The notes beneath the pieces are model-generated. The model made no database searches. It was not told where the DNA came from and was given only the letters and a program-made list of their open reading frames with translations. Shown here piece by piece: positions 1-8,228 of a stretch of 64,000 nt of DNA. A program made the position numbers and the translations under genes. Location of the stretch: contig NZ_BOOR01000051.1 in the NCBI RefSeq assembly GCF_016863335.1, positions 47,827 to 111,826 of the forward strand, written 5' to 3'. Each line of letters starts with the position of its first letter. Position 1 is the first letter of the stretch. The stretch comes from Planotetraspora thailandica (lineage in GTDB: Bacteria > Actinomycetota > Actinomycetes > Streptosporangiales > Streptosporangiaceae).

Positions 1-1623
1 CTGGGCGTTGCCGCCCGTGATGGCCGACGCGGCGAAGGCCGACAACGCGGTGGGCGGGCTGACCTCCGACAACACGGCGTAGTAGAAGACGAACATGTAC
101 GCCTCGGCCCGGGTGACTCCCAGTTCGAGCAGCGCGGGCCCGATGATGACGGCCGCGATCACGAACGACGCCGTCACCGGTACGGCCAGGCCCAGCACCA
201 GCACGGCCACGGCGCAGGCGATCGCCGTTATGGCGAGCACACCCCCGGACAGGCCGACGATCAAAGAGCCCGCCTTCAACCCGAGCCCGGTCAGCGTGAC
301 GACGGCGACGATGGTGCCGGCGGCGGCGCAGGTGACCGCCACGGGGAGCATGCCCGTGGCGCCTGCGGCCAGCGCCCGGACCGCCCGCCGGGGGGTGAGG
401 CGGCGCTCCCGGTCCAGGAAGGACAACGCGAAGGCCAGCGCGGTGGCGTAGACGACCGCACGGAGCGGCGACTGGCCGAGCGCCATCAAGACGACGATCA
501 CGAACAGCGAGCTGAAGTGGTAGCCGAACCGTTTGACCAGGTCCCAGGCCCGGGGGCCGTCGGGGACGGCCGCCGTGGTGCCGTACCTGCGCGCGTCCAT
601 CTCGATCGCGAGGAAGATCCCCAGGTAGTAGAGCACCGTGGGGATGGCGGCGTAGACGAGCACGGTCAGGTAGCCGACCCGGAGGTATTCGGCGATGATG
701 AACGCCGCCGCGCCCAGGGTCGGCGGCGACAGGATCGCTCCGATGCCGGCGGCGGCGAGCACTCCACCGGCCTGTTCACGGGGGTAGCCGGCCCGCTTGA
801 GGATGGGCCAGGCGACGCTGCCGACGCTCACGGTGGTGGCCACTCCCGACCCGCTCACCGTGCCGAGCAGGAATCCCGCGAGCGTGACGGTCCTGCCGGG
901 GGCCGACCGGGAGCGGCGGAAGGCCGCGAACGAGACGTCGACGAAGAACTTGCCCGCCCCGGAACAGTCGAGCACCGCGCCGTAGATCGTGAACAGGATG
1001 ATGTAGGTGGCGGCCACGTCGAGCGGCACGCCGTACACGCCTTCCGTGCCCATCACGAACGAGGCGACGATCCGCTCCAGGTCGTAGCCGCGGTGCCCGA
1101 TCGCCCAGTCCGCCGGCAGGTAGCCGCCGTAGTAGGCGTAGGCGACGAACCCGAGACAGACGGCGGGCAGGATCCATCCGACGGTGCGGCGGCAGGCCTC
1201 CAGCACCAGCAGCGTCAGCACCGCTCCGGCGGCGACGTCGAGCACGGTCGGCGCGAACGTGCGGCGGATGAGGTCGTCGAAGACGGCGAGCGGATAGGCG
1301 CAGACGGCCAGGGACAGCGCCGCCAGCGCCCAGTCGAGAGGCGAGGGACGGTCGCCTCCGCTCCCGCGGGGCTTGTAGCAGACGAAGGCCAGCGGCAGCA
1401 CCACGGCCAGGAAGACCATCCGGTACGGCAGGACGGGCCCCGGCCGGAAGGTCCAGTACAGCGCGTAGAGGGACAGGCCCAGTGCGACGACGGTGACCCC
1501 CGCGGCCACGCGCGGCGGAAGGCGTCTGCCCGGCCGTTCCGCGTCGAACTCCGCGATCAGGTCCTCGACCGGCGGCGTCCGGCGGCCGGGCTCCCGGTGG
1601 GTCTCGTGATCCGTCCCCGTCAA
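1..1623 (-). CDS. TRAP transporter permease, fused DctQM (4TM/12TM) type, partial
   Basis: Inner-membrane subunit of a tripartite ATP-independent transporter; this family moves organic acids or similar solutes with sodium or proton symport after delivery by an extracytoplasmic binding protein. At least 541 codons are visible and the C-terminus lies beyond the left edge. The first ~170 residues hold about four hydrophobic segments (DctQ-like). The rest is DctM-like, with signatures such as GTVSGSGVATTVSVGS, GAILSPPTLGAAAF and SEVSPPTALSAFAASA, which are typical of the fused subfamily that normally works with a TAXI-type receptor. No receptor gene lies upstream, so it is probably downstream, outside the window. 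The TTG at 1623 is my best start: a G-rich stretch precedes it and no ATG or GTG lies in frame nearby. The gene follows dusB on the same strand after about 107 bp. Confidence 0.9.
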   Translation of the reverse strand, partial: MTGTDHETHREPGRRTPPVEDLIAEFDAERPGRRLPPRVAAGVTVVALGLSLYALYWTFRPGPVLPYRMVFLAVVLPLAFVCYKPRGSGGDRPSPLDWALAALSLAVCAYPLAVFDDLIRRTFAPTVLDVAAGAVLTLLVLEACRRTVGWILPAVCLGFVAYAYYGGYLPADWAIGHRGYDLERIVASFVMGTEGVYGVPLDVAATYIILFTIYGAVLDCSGAGKFFVDVSFAAFRRSRSAPGRTVTLAGFLLGTVSGSGVATTVSVGSVAWPILKRAGYPREQAGGVLAAAGIGAILSPPTLGAAAFIIAEYLRVGYLTVLVYAAIPTVLYYLGIFLAIEMDARRYGTTAAVPDGPRAWDLVKRFGYHFSSLFVIVVLMALGQSPLRAVVYATALAFALSFLDRERRLTPRRAVRALAAGATGMLPVAVTCAAAGTIVAVVTLTGLGLKAGSLIVGLSGGVLAITAIACAVAVLVLGLAVPVTASFVIAAVIIGPALLELGVTRAEAYMFVFYYAVLSEVSPPTALSAFAASAITGGNAQ

Positions 1624-1730
1624 GCGTCTCGACCCCCGCGTGAGGCATGCCGCCGACCCTTGACCGAACGCTACGCCGGAACCTGACCCCGGCAAGTCAT
1701 GTTCTGATCACAGTTACATCACGTGACCGT

Positions 1731-2843
1731 TCAGCCACCCGACGTGGCGTCCTCCGCCTCGGCCCCGGGCACGGTCATGTCCTCGGAGTCGTCCAGCCAG
1801 TTGTGGGGCAGCTGGACCTTGGCCCGTTCCCCGCTCTTGCCGCGGGGGCCGTCGGCGTCGTCCGGCCACGGCTGGCCGTGGTCGAGTTCGGCGACGCGCC
1901 GCTCGAACTCGGCGAGGCTCGCGACGCCGGTCAGCGCCCTGCGGGCCTCGGCCCCGACGGTGAACCCCTTCAGGTACCAGCCCACGTGCTTGCGGAAGTC
2001 GGCGAGCCCGTGCGGCTCACTCCCGATGACCTGGCACAGCAGTTCGGCGTGGCGGAGCATCATCGCCCCCACCTCTCCCAGGGTGGGCCGTGTGCGCTCG
2101 GCCTCCCCCTCGAAGGCCCGGTCGAGGTCGCGGAACAGCCAGGGACGGCCCAGGCAGCCCCGGCCGATGACCACGCCGTCGCAGCCGGTCTCGGCGACCA
2201 TGCGCAGCGCGTCGTCGGCGCTCCAGATGTCGCCGTTGCCGAGGACCGGGATCTCCGGCACGGCCTCCTTCAGCCGCCGGATCGCGTCCCAGTCGGCCGT
2301 TCCGCCGTAGTGCTGCTTGGCCGTACGGGCGTGCAGGGCCACCGCGGACACGCCCTCCTCGACGGCGATCCTGCCCGCCTCGAGGTAGGTGAGGTGGTCG
2401 TCGTCGATGCCCTTGCGCATCTTGATCGTGACCGGCAGGCTTCCGGCGTTCCCGACCGCCTCCCGCAGGATGGCCCGCAGCAGGTTCCGCTTGTACGGCA
2501 GGGCCGCTCCGCCGCCGCGCCGGGTGACCTTGGGCACGGGACAACCGAAGTTGAGGTCGATGTGGTCGGCCAGATCCTCTTCGGCGATCATCCGGGCCGC
2601 TTTGCCGATCACGGCGGGGTCCACCCCGTAGAGCTGGATGCTGCGGGGAGACTCGTCGTCGCCGAACCTGATCATCTGGAAGGTCAGGGGCACCCGCTCG
2701 ACGAGTGCCCGCGAGGTGATCATCTCGGAGACGAAGACGCCGCCGCCCTGCTCCCGGCAGAGCCTGCGGAAACCGATGTTGGTGATGCCCGCCATGGGGG
2801 CGAGCACCACGGGGGGCCAGACCTCGAACGTCCCGATTTTCAC
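1731..2843 (-). CDS. dusB: tRNA-dihydrouridine synthase, DusB type
   Basis: FMN- and NADPH-dependent enzyme that reduces specific uridines of tRNA to dihydrouridine in the cytoplasm. The 370-residue product starts VKIGTFEVWPPVVLAPMAG, carries the FMN-binding LAPMAGITN at the N-terminus, the catalytic cysteine in NFGCPVPKV, the KMRKG and HARTAKQHYGG segments of the TIM barrel, NGDIWSADDA, and GRGCLGRPWLF near the phosphate-binding site. This matches the DusB/NifR3 group in length and motif order. The GTG at 2843 is chosen because the protein similarity begins there; the frame stays open further upstream but into sequence without similarity. It is divergent from the ACT gene, with 100 bp between the starts. 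The last ~70 residues are acidic and look like a disordered extension. Confidence 0.95.
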   Translation of the reverse strand: MKIGTFEVWPPVVLAPMAGITNIGFRRLCREQGGGVFVSEMITSRALVERVPLTFQMIRFGDDESPRSIQLYGVDPAVIGKAARMIAEEDLADHIDLNFGCPVPKVTRRGGGAALPYKRNLLRAILREAVGNAGSLPVTIKMRKGIDDDHLTYLEAGRIAVEEGVSAVALHARTAKQHYGGTADWDAIRRLKEAVPEIPVLGNGDIWSADDALRMVAETGCDGVVIGRGCLGRPWLFRDLDRAFEGEAERTRPTLGEVGAMMLRHAELLCQVIGSEPHGLADFRKHVGWYLKGFTVGAEARRALTGVASLAEFERRVAELDHGQPWPDDADGPRGKSGERAKVQLPHNWLDDSEDMTVPGAEAEDATSGG

Positions 2844-2943
2844 ATCTTCATTTTCGCCCGGTCCGGAGAGTGAACGCGCAAGATCATGGACGTGGGTCTT
2901 TTGTCCGGTTACGCTGGGCTGATTGAGGTCGGGGGAGGTCATC

Positions 2944-3606
2944 ATGCTTCTGAGACTGAGAATCGGCCTGCCGGACCGTCCCGGATCGCTCGGACAGGTC
3001 ACCCGGGCGCTCGGAACGGTCGGCGCCGACATCACCCAGGTGGTCGTGCTCGACCGGGGCGACGGCCGGGCGCTCGACGACTTCACCGTCTACTGGCCGG
3101 ACGCGGCCCCGCGCGAGCACCTGGTGCAGGCGCTGGAGAGCGTCGACGGCGTGCGGATCGACGGGATATGGTCGACACGCGAGGCCCCGGGCACCTACCC
3201 GGAGCTGGAGATCCTCAAGTTCCTCACCAGCGCGGGCGACCGGGCCCTGGCCACCCTGATCGACTCCATGCCGGTGCTGTTCAGCGCCGACTGGGCCGCG
3301 GCCGCCACCGAGCGGACTCCGCGGGCGGTCGTCTACTCGAGCTGGCGCGCCCCCGAGGACGTCACGCTGCCCGACGAGATTGAGCCACGCCCTGCCGCCC
3401 GGACACTCCCCTCCGGCCTGCACGTGATCATCGCGCCGCTCCCCCCGCTGGCCCTGTCCCTCGTGCTGGCGAGGGCCGAGGGGCCGGCCTTCCACCGCAA
3501 CGAGGTGCACCGGCTCACCCGGATCCTCGAAATCTTCATGATGCTCCCCGCGATCGAGCGCGGCGCGGATCGCGCCCTCCGGAGATCGTCGGCCGAGCGG
3601 TTATGA
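2944..3606 (+). CDS. ACT-domain protein of unknown ligand
   Basis: A 220-residue protein whose first ~70 residues form an ACT domain (LRIGLPDRPGSLGQVTRALG, then ADITQVVVLDR), a fold that usually binds amino acids and regulates enzymes or transcription. The remaining ~150 residues are not a recognised catalytic domain, so it is probably a regulatory protein; target and ligand are unknown. The ATG at 2944 follows a strong ribosome site GGGGGAGG; an in-frame TTG at 2923 is less likely. The final sense codon is TTA (3601-3603), a rare codon in such genomes. The gene is divergent from dusB and sits 55 bp upstream of the tRNA-Gly/Cys/Val cluster. Confidence 0.8.
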   Translation: MLLRLRIGLPDRPGSLGQVTRALGTVGADITQVVVLDRGDGRALDDFTVYWPDAAPREHLVQALESVDGVRIDGIWSTREAPGTYPELEILKFLTSAGDRALATLIDSMPVLFSADWAAAATERTPRAVVYSSWRAPEDVTLPDEIEPRPAARTLPSGLHVIIAPLPPLALSLVLARAEGPAFHRNEVHRLTRILEIFMMLPAIERGADRALRRSSAERL

Positions 3607-3661
3607 GTACGCACCGGCGGTGAAAACCAGATACAGTTACCTCGTCGCCGCAAGGCGTCAC

Positions 3662-3733
3662 GCGGAAGTGGCTCAGTGGTAGAGCATCACCTTGCCAAGG
3701 TGAGGGTCGCGGGTTCGAATCCCGTCTTCCGCT
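3662..3733 (+). tRNA. tRNA-Gly (GCC), copy 1
   Basis: A complete 72-nt cloverleaf: acceptor GCGGAAG pairs with CTTCCGC, D arm GCTC/GAGC, anticodon stem TCACC/GGTGA around loop TTGCCAA (anticodon GCC), T arm GCGGG/CCCGT with TTCGAAT loop, discriminator T. CCA is not encoded. It heads a Gly-Cys-Val cluster and is identical to the copy at 23277-23348. Confidence 0.97.
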
Positions 3734-3765
3734 CCGAGAGGTCTTTTTGTGCTGGGGCCTCCCTC

Positions 3766-3836
3766 GGTGGAGTGGCCGAGAGGCGAGGCAGCGGCCTGCA
3801 AAGCCGCGTACACGGGTTCAAATCCCGTCTCCACCT
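3766..3836 (+). tRNA. tRNA-Cys (GCA)
   Basis: A 71-nt cloverleaf with acceptor GGTGGAG/CTCCACC, anticodon stem GCGGC/GCCGC around CTGCAAA (anticodon GCA), T arm ACGGG/CCCGT and discriminator T. It lies 32 bp after tRNA-Gly and 13 bp before tRNA-Val, so the three are probably one transcript. CCA is not encoded. This is the only tRNA-Cys seen here; the second cluster at 23.3 kb lacks it. Confidence 0.97.
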
Positions 3837-3849
3837 CTGATGTTTCAAC

Positions 3850-3921
3850 GGGCGATTAGCTCAGCGGGAGAGCGCTTCCCTGACACGGAAGAGGTCACTG
3901 GTTCAATCCCAGTATCGCCCA
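3850..3921 (+). tRNA. tRNA-Val (GAC), copy 1
   Basis: A 72-nt cloverleaf with acceptor GGGCGAT/ATCGCCC, D arm GCTC/GAGC, anticodon stem CTTCC/GGAAG around CTGACAC (anticodon GAC), T arm ACTGG/CCAGT and discriminator A. No encoded CCA. A T6 run follows at about 3925-3930 and may help end the cluster transcript. Identical to the copy at 23373-23444. Confidence 0.97.
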
Positions 3922-4066
3922 CCACTTTTTTCCTGACCGTTTGCCATCGCATCTCCTGACAGAAGCGCACCTCCTGTCATCAGGTGTCTGACCGGTGACG
4001 ATAGAGTGATCCTCACACCATCGGGTTCACGCCGCATGGTGGTTTCCCTCTCAGCAGGAGGTCCTC

Positions 4067-4273
4067 ATGGCTGCCACCGAACCGGAGTCCGGAGCCGAGC
4101 CCGAACCGGCTGAGGACGAGATGAAGCGCAAGTTCCGCGAGGCCCTGGAGCGCAAACGGCGCTCCCAGGCCGAGGCGAACTCCAGCGGCCAGGGCAAGGG
4201 CTCGGCGAAGGTCCACGGCGCCCAGGGCCCAGCCGCGAGCCGGCGCTCCTTCCGCCGCAAGAGCGGCGGCTGA
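4067..4273 (+). CDS. DUF5302 family small protein
   Basis: A 68-residue basic, probably disordered protein with the segment DEMKRKFREALERKR that marks the actinobacterial DUF5302 family; function unknown. Acidic N-terminus, helical KRKFREALERKRR middle, and an Arg/Lys/Gly-rich C-terminus (RRSFRRKSGG) suggest nucleic-acid or ribosome contact, but that is inference. A strong ribosome site AGGAGG precedes the ATG at good spacing. It stands alone between the tRNA-Val gene and the following conserved hypothetical gene, both on the plus strand, with 145 and 164 bp gaps. Confidence 0.8.
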   Translation: MAATEPESGAEPEPAEDEMKRKFREALERKRRSQAEANSSGQGKGSAKVHGAQGPAASRRSFRRKSGG

Positions 4274-4437
4274 TCTCCTCCCAGCCGATCTCCTCCCACC
4301 AGAGACGCCCGGGAAGGCCTGCCGTACAGGGTCTTGACGTGTCTCTTCCATGCCCAGGCTCGCAGGGTTCTTCTCATAGCGGCCGCCTGAGCGCACACTG
4401 GAAGGGACATGATGGGCGATTCTGGTGGGAGTAGCTC

Positions 4438-5130
4438 ATGCACGGTCAGATGCCCCAAGCAATGCCAGTGCTCTCGCGTGGGAAGCACCGCAATCCCAGC
4501 AAGGGCGCCTGTTTCATGGAACTCGCCTCCTTCTTGGCCGGTGAACGGTGGAGCGACCACCCGTCGTGCACCCACCCGCTGCTGGCCGGGCTCGCCCGGC
4601 TCGTCAACGATCACACCTCCGACGCGGCGCGCCCCAAGCTGGCCGGGCTGATCCCGTCCGTCATCGGGCTGACCGGCGACGACCTGCGGATCGACGCGCA
4701 CATCGCCCTGCGGTGCGCGACCTCCGCCCTGCCGGTGGTGGCGCACGAGCGTCAGCTCGCCATGGCGGTGTCGATCCTCTCGGCCGAGCACGTGCTGGCC
4801 GGGCTGGACGGCAGGCCGGAGGGCAGCCTTCAAGACTCCAGCCGCAAGGCGCTGGAGGAGGTTCCCGAGGCCATGCGGTGGGCCTTCGCCTTCAGGCGCG
4901 GGGTGCGCATCTCGGCCAAGGGATTCCGCCGGTACGCCGCGCCGAACACCGTGCAACTCGCCGTCCGCGGGATCGCGCAGGCGTGCGTGCTCGATCCCGA
5001 CCCGCTGCTGCGCGATCTGCTGGCGAGGACGATCGACGACTGCCTGGAGCTGATGGGCACGCCGCCGCAGGCCGAGACGGCGATGGAGTCGCAGCTGTGG
5101 GCGGAGGCGTGCCGGATGACGGGACGCTGA
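4438..5130 (+). CDS. conserved actinobacterial hypothetical protein with a GACFME...SDHPSCTHP motif
   Basis: A 230-residue protein that I recognise as a conserved actinobacterial family without known function. The conserved block NPSKGACFMELASFLAGERW followed by SDHPSCTHPLLAGLARLVND near residues 19-58 contains invariant-looking Cys, Glu, His and Asp residues that could bind metal. The rest is helical (LIPSVIGLTG, RIDAHIALRCATSALPV, RRYAAPNTVQLAVRGIAQACVL). No signal peptide or membrane segment is seen. The ATG at 4438 has a GGGAG ribosome site seven bases upstream. It converges on pgeF with a 29-bp gap. Role unknown. Confidence 0.75.
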   Translation: MHGQMPQAMPVLSRGKHRNPSKGACFMELASFLAGERWSDHPSCTHPLLAGLARLVNDHTSDAARPKLAGLIPSVIGLTGDDLRIDAHIALRCATSALPVVAHERQLAMAVSILSAEHVLAGLDGRPEGSLQDSSRKALEEVPEAMRWAFAFRRGVRISAKGFRRYAAPNTVQLAVRGIAQACVLDPDPLLRDLLARTIDDCLELMGTPPQAETAMESQLWAEACRMTGR

Positions 5131-5159
5131 TCCTCAGCCCTGCTCATCGGCCCTGTTCG

Positions 5160-5870
5160 TCAGCCCTGGAGCCACACGTATCCGGCGAAGCGGCCGGTCC
5201 GGCCCTCGCGCCGATAGGAGTACAGGTCGGCTGTCTCGATCGTGCACCGCCCGTCGTGGCGCACGTCGGACACCCCGGCCCTGTGCAACTGCGCCTCGAT
5301 TCCGGCCCTGAGGTCCAGCGCGGGGGTGCCCCGGCTCGTCGTCGCCCACATCTCGGGCACCCGCGCGGCGACCCGCTCGCGCATGTCCGCGGGCACCTCG
5401 TAGCAGCGGCCGCAGGCGCACGGCCCGATGGCCGCGACCATCCTCGCCGGCTCCGCTCCGTGGTCCGCCATGGCCTCGACCAGGGCGGTGACGATCCCTG
5501 CCTCGGTGCCCGGCCGTCCGGAGTGTGCGCCGCCGACCAGCCCGGCGACGGGATCGGCGACCAGCACCGGCGCGCAGTCGGCGACCAGCACGGCCAGCCC
5601 GAGCCCGGCCCGGTCGGTGAAGACGCCGTCCAGCTCGGGCGGGTCGTCCCCGTACGGCTCGGCCACGTAGGCCACGTCGGCGCTGTGGACCTGGCGCATG
5701 AACACCACCTGGCCGACGCCGAACTCGGCGGCGGTCTTCAGCCGGTTGTCCGCCACGGCCGCGAGATCGTCTCCCACCGCCCCGCCGAGGTTGCGAGAGC
5801 CGTACGGCTCGGCGCTCACGCCGCCGTGCCTGTCGGTGAAGGCCATCCGGACCCGGTCGATCGCAATCAC
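5160..5870 (-). CDS. pgeF: peptidoglycan editing factor PgeF (YfiH/DUF152 family)
   Basis: Member of the YfiH/PgeF family, zinc-binding proteins that remove wrongly incorporated residues from peptidoglycan precursors and also show weak polyphenol oxidase or purine-nucleoside phosphorylase activity. The 236-residue product has the three expected metal ligands in order: His in RQVHSADV, Cys in LVADCAPVL and His in GGAHSGRPG, plus a conserved GPCACGRCYEV segment. Length and motif order are normal. The usual HAGWRG is replaced by HSGRPG here, which keeps the His. It stands alone on the minus strand, divergent from the alcohol dehydrogenase by 85 bp and convergent with the preceding hypothetical gene. 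Confidence 0.92.
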   Translation of the reverse strand: MIAIDRVRMAFTDRHGGVSAEPYGSRNLGGAVGDDLAAVADNRLKTAAEFGVGQVVFMRQVHSADVAYVAEPYGDDPPELDGVFTDRAGLGLAVLVADCAPVLVADPVAGLVGGAHSGRPGTEAGIVTALVEAMADHGAEPARMVAAIGPCACGRCYEVPADMRERVAARVPEMWATTSRGTPALDLRAGIEAQLHRAGVSDVRHDGRCTIETADLYSYRREGRTGRFAGYVWLQG

Positions 5871-5955
5871 CGGTCCAGCGTACCCAGATCAGCAAGGCAT
5901 GATTTATCAGGCATGACCAGATGAAACGGGCAAGTCGGAACCGTCAGGAGAACAC

Positions 5956-6996
5956 GTGCGCGCGGTGGTTTACGAGGCGTTCGGCGCGGAACCCGAGGTG
6001 CGGGAGGTCGCCGACCCCGTCGCTCCCCCGGAGGGCGCGGTGATCAGGGTGGAGGCCACCGGGCTGTGCCGCAGCGACTGGCACGGCTGGATGGGTCACG
6101 ACGACGACATCCGGGTGCTGCCCCACGTGCCCGGCCACGAACTGGCCGGAGTGGTCGAGTCGGTCGGTCCGGGTGTGACCACCCGGCGGCCGGGCGACCG
6201 GGTGATGGTGCCCTTCATCTGCGCCTGCGGCACATGCCGGCAGTGCGCGGCCGGCGACCACCAGGTGTGCGAGCGCCAGACGCAGCCGGGCTTCACCCAC
6301 TGGGGCTCCTTCGCCGAGAAGGTCGCCATAGGCCATGCCGACGTCAATCTCGTGCCCTTGCCGGACGGCATGGCGTTCGCCACCGCGGCGAGCCTCGGCT
6401 GCCGGTTCGCCACGGCGTTCCGCGCGGTCGTGGCCCAGGGCGGGGTCAGGGCCGGCGACTGGGTGGCCGTGCACGGGTGCGGCGGCGTCGGCCTGTCAGC
6501 CGTGATGATCGCCGCCGCGTCGGGAGCCCGGGTGGTGGCCGTGGACGTCTCCCCCGCCGCGCTCGACCTGGCCGCCCGGTTCGGCGCGGCGGAATGCGTG
6601 CGCGCCGACGGCTCGGCCGACACCGCCGCCGAGGTGCGGGAGATCACCGGCGAGGGCGCGCACGTCTCCCTGGACGCCCTGGGCGGCGCGGCCACCTGCG
6701 CGGCCTCGATCGCGAGCCTGCGCCGCAGGGGCCGCCACGTGCAGGTCGGCCTGCTGCCCGGCGCCACCGAGCTGCCGATGGGCCGGGTGATCGCACACGA
6801 ACTGGAGATCGTGGGCAGCCACGGCATGGCCGCCCACGCCTACCCGCCGATGCTGGAGATGATCGCCGCGGGCACGCTGCGGCCCGACCTGCTCGTGACC
6901 CGCACCATCGGGCTGGGCGAGGCGCCTTCGGCGCTGACGGCACTGTCGCACGGCGGGGTCGCCGGGATCACGATGATCGAGCCCCGGCGTCCGTGA
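5956..6996 (+). CDS. zinc-dependent alcohol dehydrogenase family protein
   Basis: Medium-chain NAD(P)-dependent alcohol dehydrogenase, 346 residues. Catalytic zinc ligands are seen in LCRSDWHGW (Cys) and PGHELAG (His-Glu). The four cysteines of the structural zinc site are in CACGTCRQCAAGDHQVC. The Rossmann nucleotide site is GCGGVGLSAVMIA, followed by VAVDVS whose acidic residue favours NAD. The natural substrate cannot be named. Translation starts at GTG 5956 behind a CAGGAG ribosome site. The 3' end overlaps the 3' end of glgA by 29 bp on the other strand, so the transcripts would be antisense there. Confidence 0.9.
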   Translation: MRAVVYEAFGAEPEVREVADPVAPPEGAVIRVEATGLCRSDWHGWMGHDDDIRVLPHVPGHELAGVVESVGPGVTTRRPGDRVMVPFICACGTCRQCAAGDHQVCERQTQPGFTHWGSFAEKVAIGHADVNLVPLPDGMAFATAASLGCRFATAFRAVVAQGGVRAGDWVAVHGCGGVGLSAVMIAAASGARVVAVDVSPAALDLAARFGAAECVRADGSADTAAEVREITGEGAHVSLDALGGAATCAASIASLRRRGRHVQVGLLPGATELPMGRVIAHELEIVGSHGMAAHAYPPMLEMIAAGTLRPDLLVTRTIGLGEAPSALTALSHGGVAGITMIEPRRP

Positions 6997-8164
6997 CCCG
7001 CGTGTAGAGCTTCAGGGTCTGCTCGGCGATCGCCCGCCAGGAGAAGTGCTCGACGGCGCGCCTGCGGCCCGCCTTGCCCATGGTCGCGGCCAGCTCGGGG
7101 TCGCGCAGCAGGCCGTTGACCCGCTCGGCGATGGCCGCGGCGAACATGTCCGGATCGTGCGGCTCGCCGTCGGGTCCCTGTTCGATCGGCACGAGCAGGC
7201 CCGTCGAGCCGTCGGCGACCACCTCGGGAATGCCGCCCGTGGCGGTCGCCACCACGGCCGTCTCGCAGGCCATGGCCTCCAGGTTGACGATGCCCATGGG
7301 CTCGTAGACCGACGGGCACACGAAGACCGCCGCGTGGGTCAGGATCTGGATGACCTCGGGCCTGGGCAGCATCTCGCGGATCCAGACGACGCCGTCCCTG
7401 GCCGCCGACAGGCCCTCGACCAGGCCCGTGACCTCTGCGGCGATCTCCGGGGTGTCCGGGGCTCCCGCGCAGAGCACGAGCTGCGCCCCGGGGTCGAACG
7501 AGCGGGCCGCGTGCAGGAGGTGCACCAGGCCCTTCTGCCGCGTGATGCGGCCGACGAACACGACGTACGGCCGGGCCGGGTCGATGCCGTGGCGCAGGAG
7601 GGCCTCGGTGCCGTGGGAGGGCGCGTACTCCTCGGTGTCGATGCCGTTGTGGATCACCGTCACCCGGTCGGGCGCGATCTCGGGGTAGGCCGACAGCACG
7701 TCACGCCGCATGCCCTCGGACACCGCGATGATCGCGTCAGCGGCCGCCAGGGCCGTGCGCTCGGCCCACGACGACAGGGTGTAGCCGCCGCCGAGTTGCT
7801 CGGCCTTCCAGGGGCGCAGGGGCTCCAGGCTGTGGGTGGTGACGACGTGGGGCGTGCCGTACAGCATCTTGGCCACGTGCCCGGCGAAATTGGCATACCA
7901 GGTGTGGCTGTGCACGAGGCTCGCTCCCTGGCATCCCGCGGCCATCTCCAGGTCGACCCCCAGCACCTGGAGGGCCGCGTTGGCCTCCGACAGACCGCCG
8001 GGGACGGGATAGGCCGTCACCCCGGGCTCCTGACGGGGCTCTCCGAAGCACCGCACCCGTACGTCGGCCAGTTCGCGCAGCTCCCGTGCGAGGTACTCCA
8101 CATGGACTCCGGCACCGCCGTACACATCGGGTGGATACTCACGGCTCAGCAGATCGACACGCAT
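6968..8164 (-). CDS. glgA: glycosyltransferase family 4 glycogen synthase / maltose-1-phosphate synthase, actinobacterial type
   Basis: GT4 retaining glycosyltransferase of 398 residues. It has the N-terminal SREYPPDVYGGAGVHVEYLARE with the glucan-acceptor glycines, THTWYANFAG-type and THSLEPLRPWK segments, the donor-domain FVGRITRQKGL, and the EPMGIVNLEAMA segment with the conserved EX7E glutamates. Mycobacterial homologues (GlgM) join ADP-glucose and glucose-1-phosphate to make maltose-1-phosphate for the GlgE pathway, so this enzyme may do that rather than extend glycogen directly. It is divergent from glgC across only 64 bp, which fits shared control of ADP-glucose supply and use. Confidence 0.93.
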   Translation of the reverse strand: MRVDLLSREYPPDVYGGAGVHVEYLARELRELADVRVRCFGEPRQEPGVTAYPVPGGLSEANAALQVLGVDLEMAAGCQGASLVHSHTWYANFAGHVAKMLYGTPHVVTTHSLEPLRPWKAEQLGGGYTLSSWAERTALAAADAIIAVSEGMRRDVLSAYPEIAPDRVTVIHNGIDTEEYAPSHGTEALLRHGIDPARPYVVFVGRITRQKGLVHLLHAARSFDPGAQLVLCAGAPDTPEIAAEVTGLVEGLSAARDGVVWIREMLPRPEVIQILTHAAVFVCPSVYEPMGIVNLEAMACETAVVATATGGIPEVVADGSTGLLVPIEQGPDGEPHDPDMFAAAIAERVNGLLRDPELAATMGKAGRRRAVEHFSWRAIAEQTLKLYTRVTDAGARSS

Positions 8165-8228
8165 ACCAGGAGCTTAGGTCGTACCGTCCGGGTGTTTGTC
8201 GAGCCTTTGGGGGGTTAAGGTCCTCCCT

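Noticed and set aside
517..1686. 389-codon plus-strand open frame at the left edge
   Set aside because: Antisense to the TRAP permease, whose membrane segments and DctM motifs are clear; the plus-strand translation is Arg/Gly/Asp-rich noise.
1719..1726. TCACGTGA palindrome as an operator for the TRAP gene
   Set aside because: Only eight bases and overlapping nothing else; too short to claim without other copies.
3662..3921. Integration site of a mobile element at the tRNA cluster
   Set aside because: tRNA genes are complete, there is no integrase, and the intervening genes are housekeeping genes.
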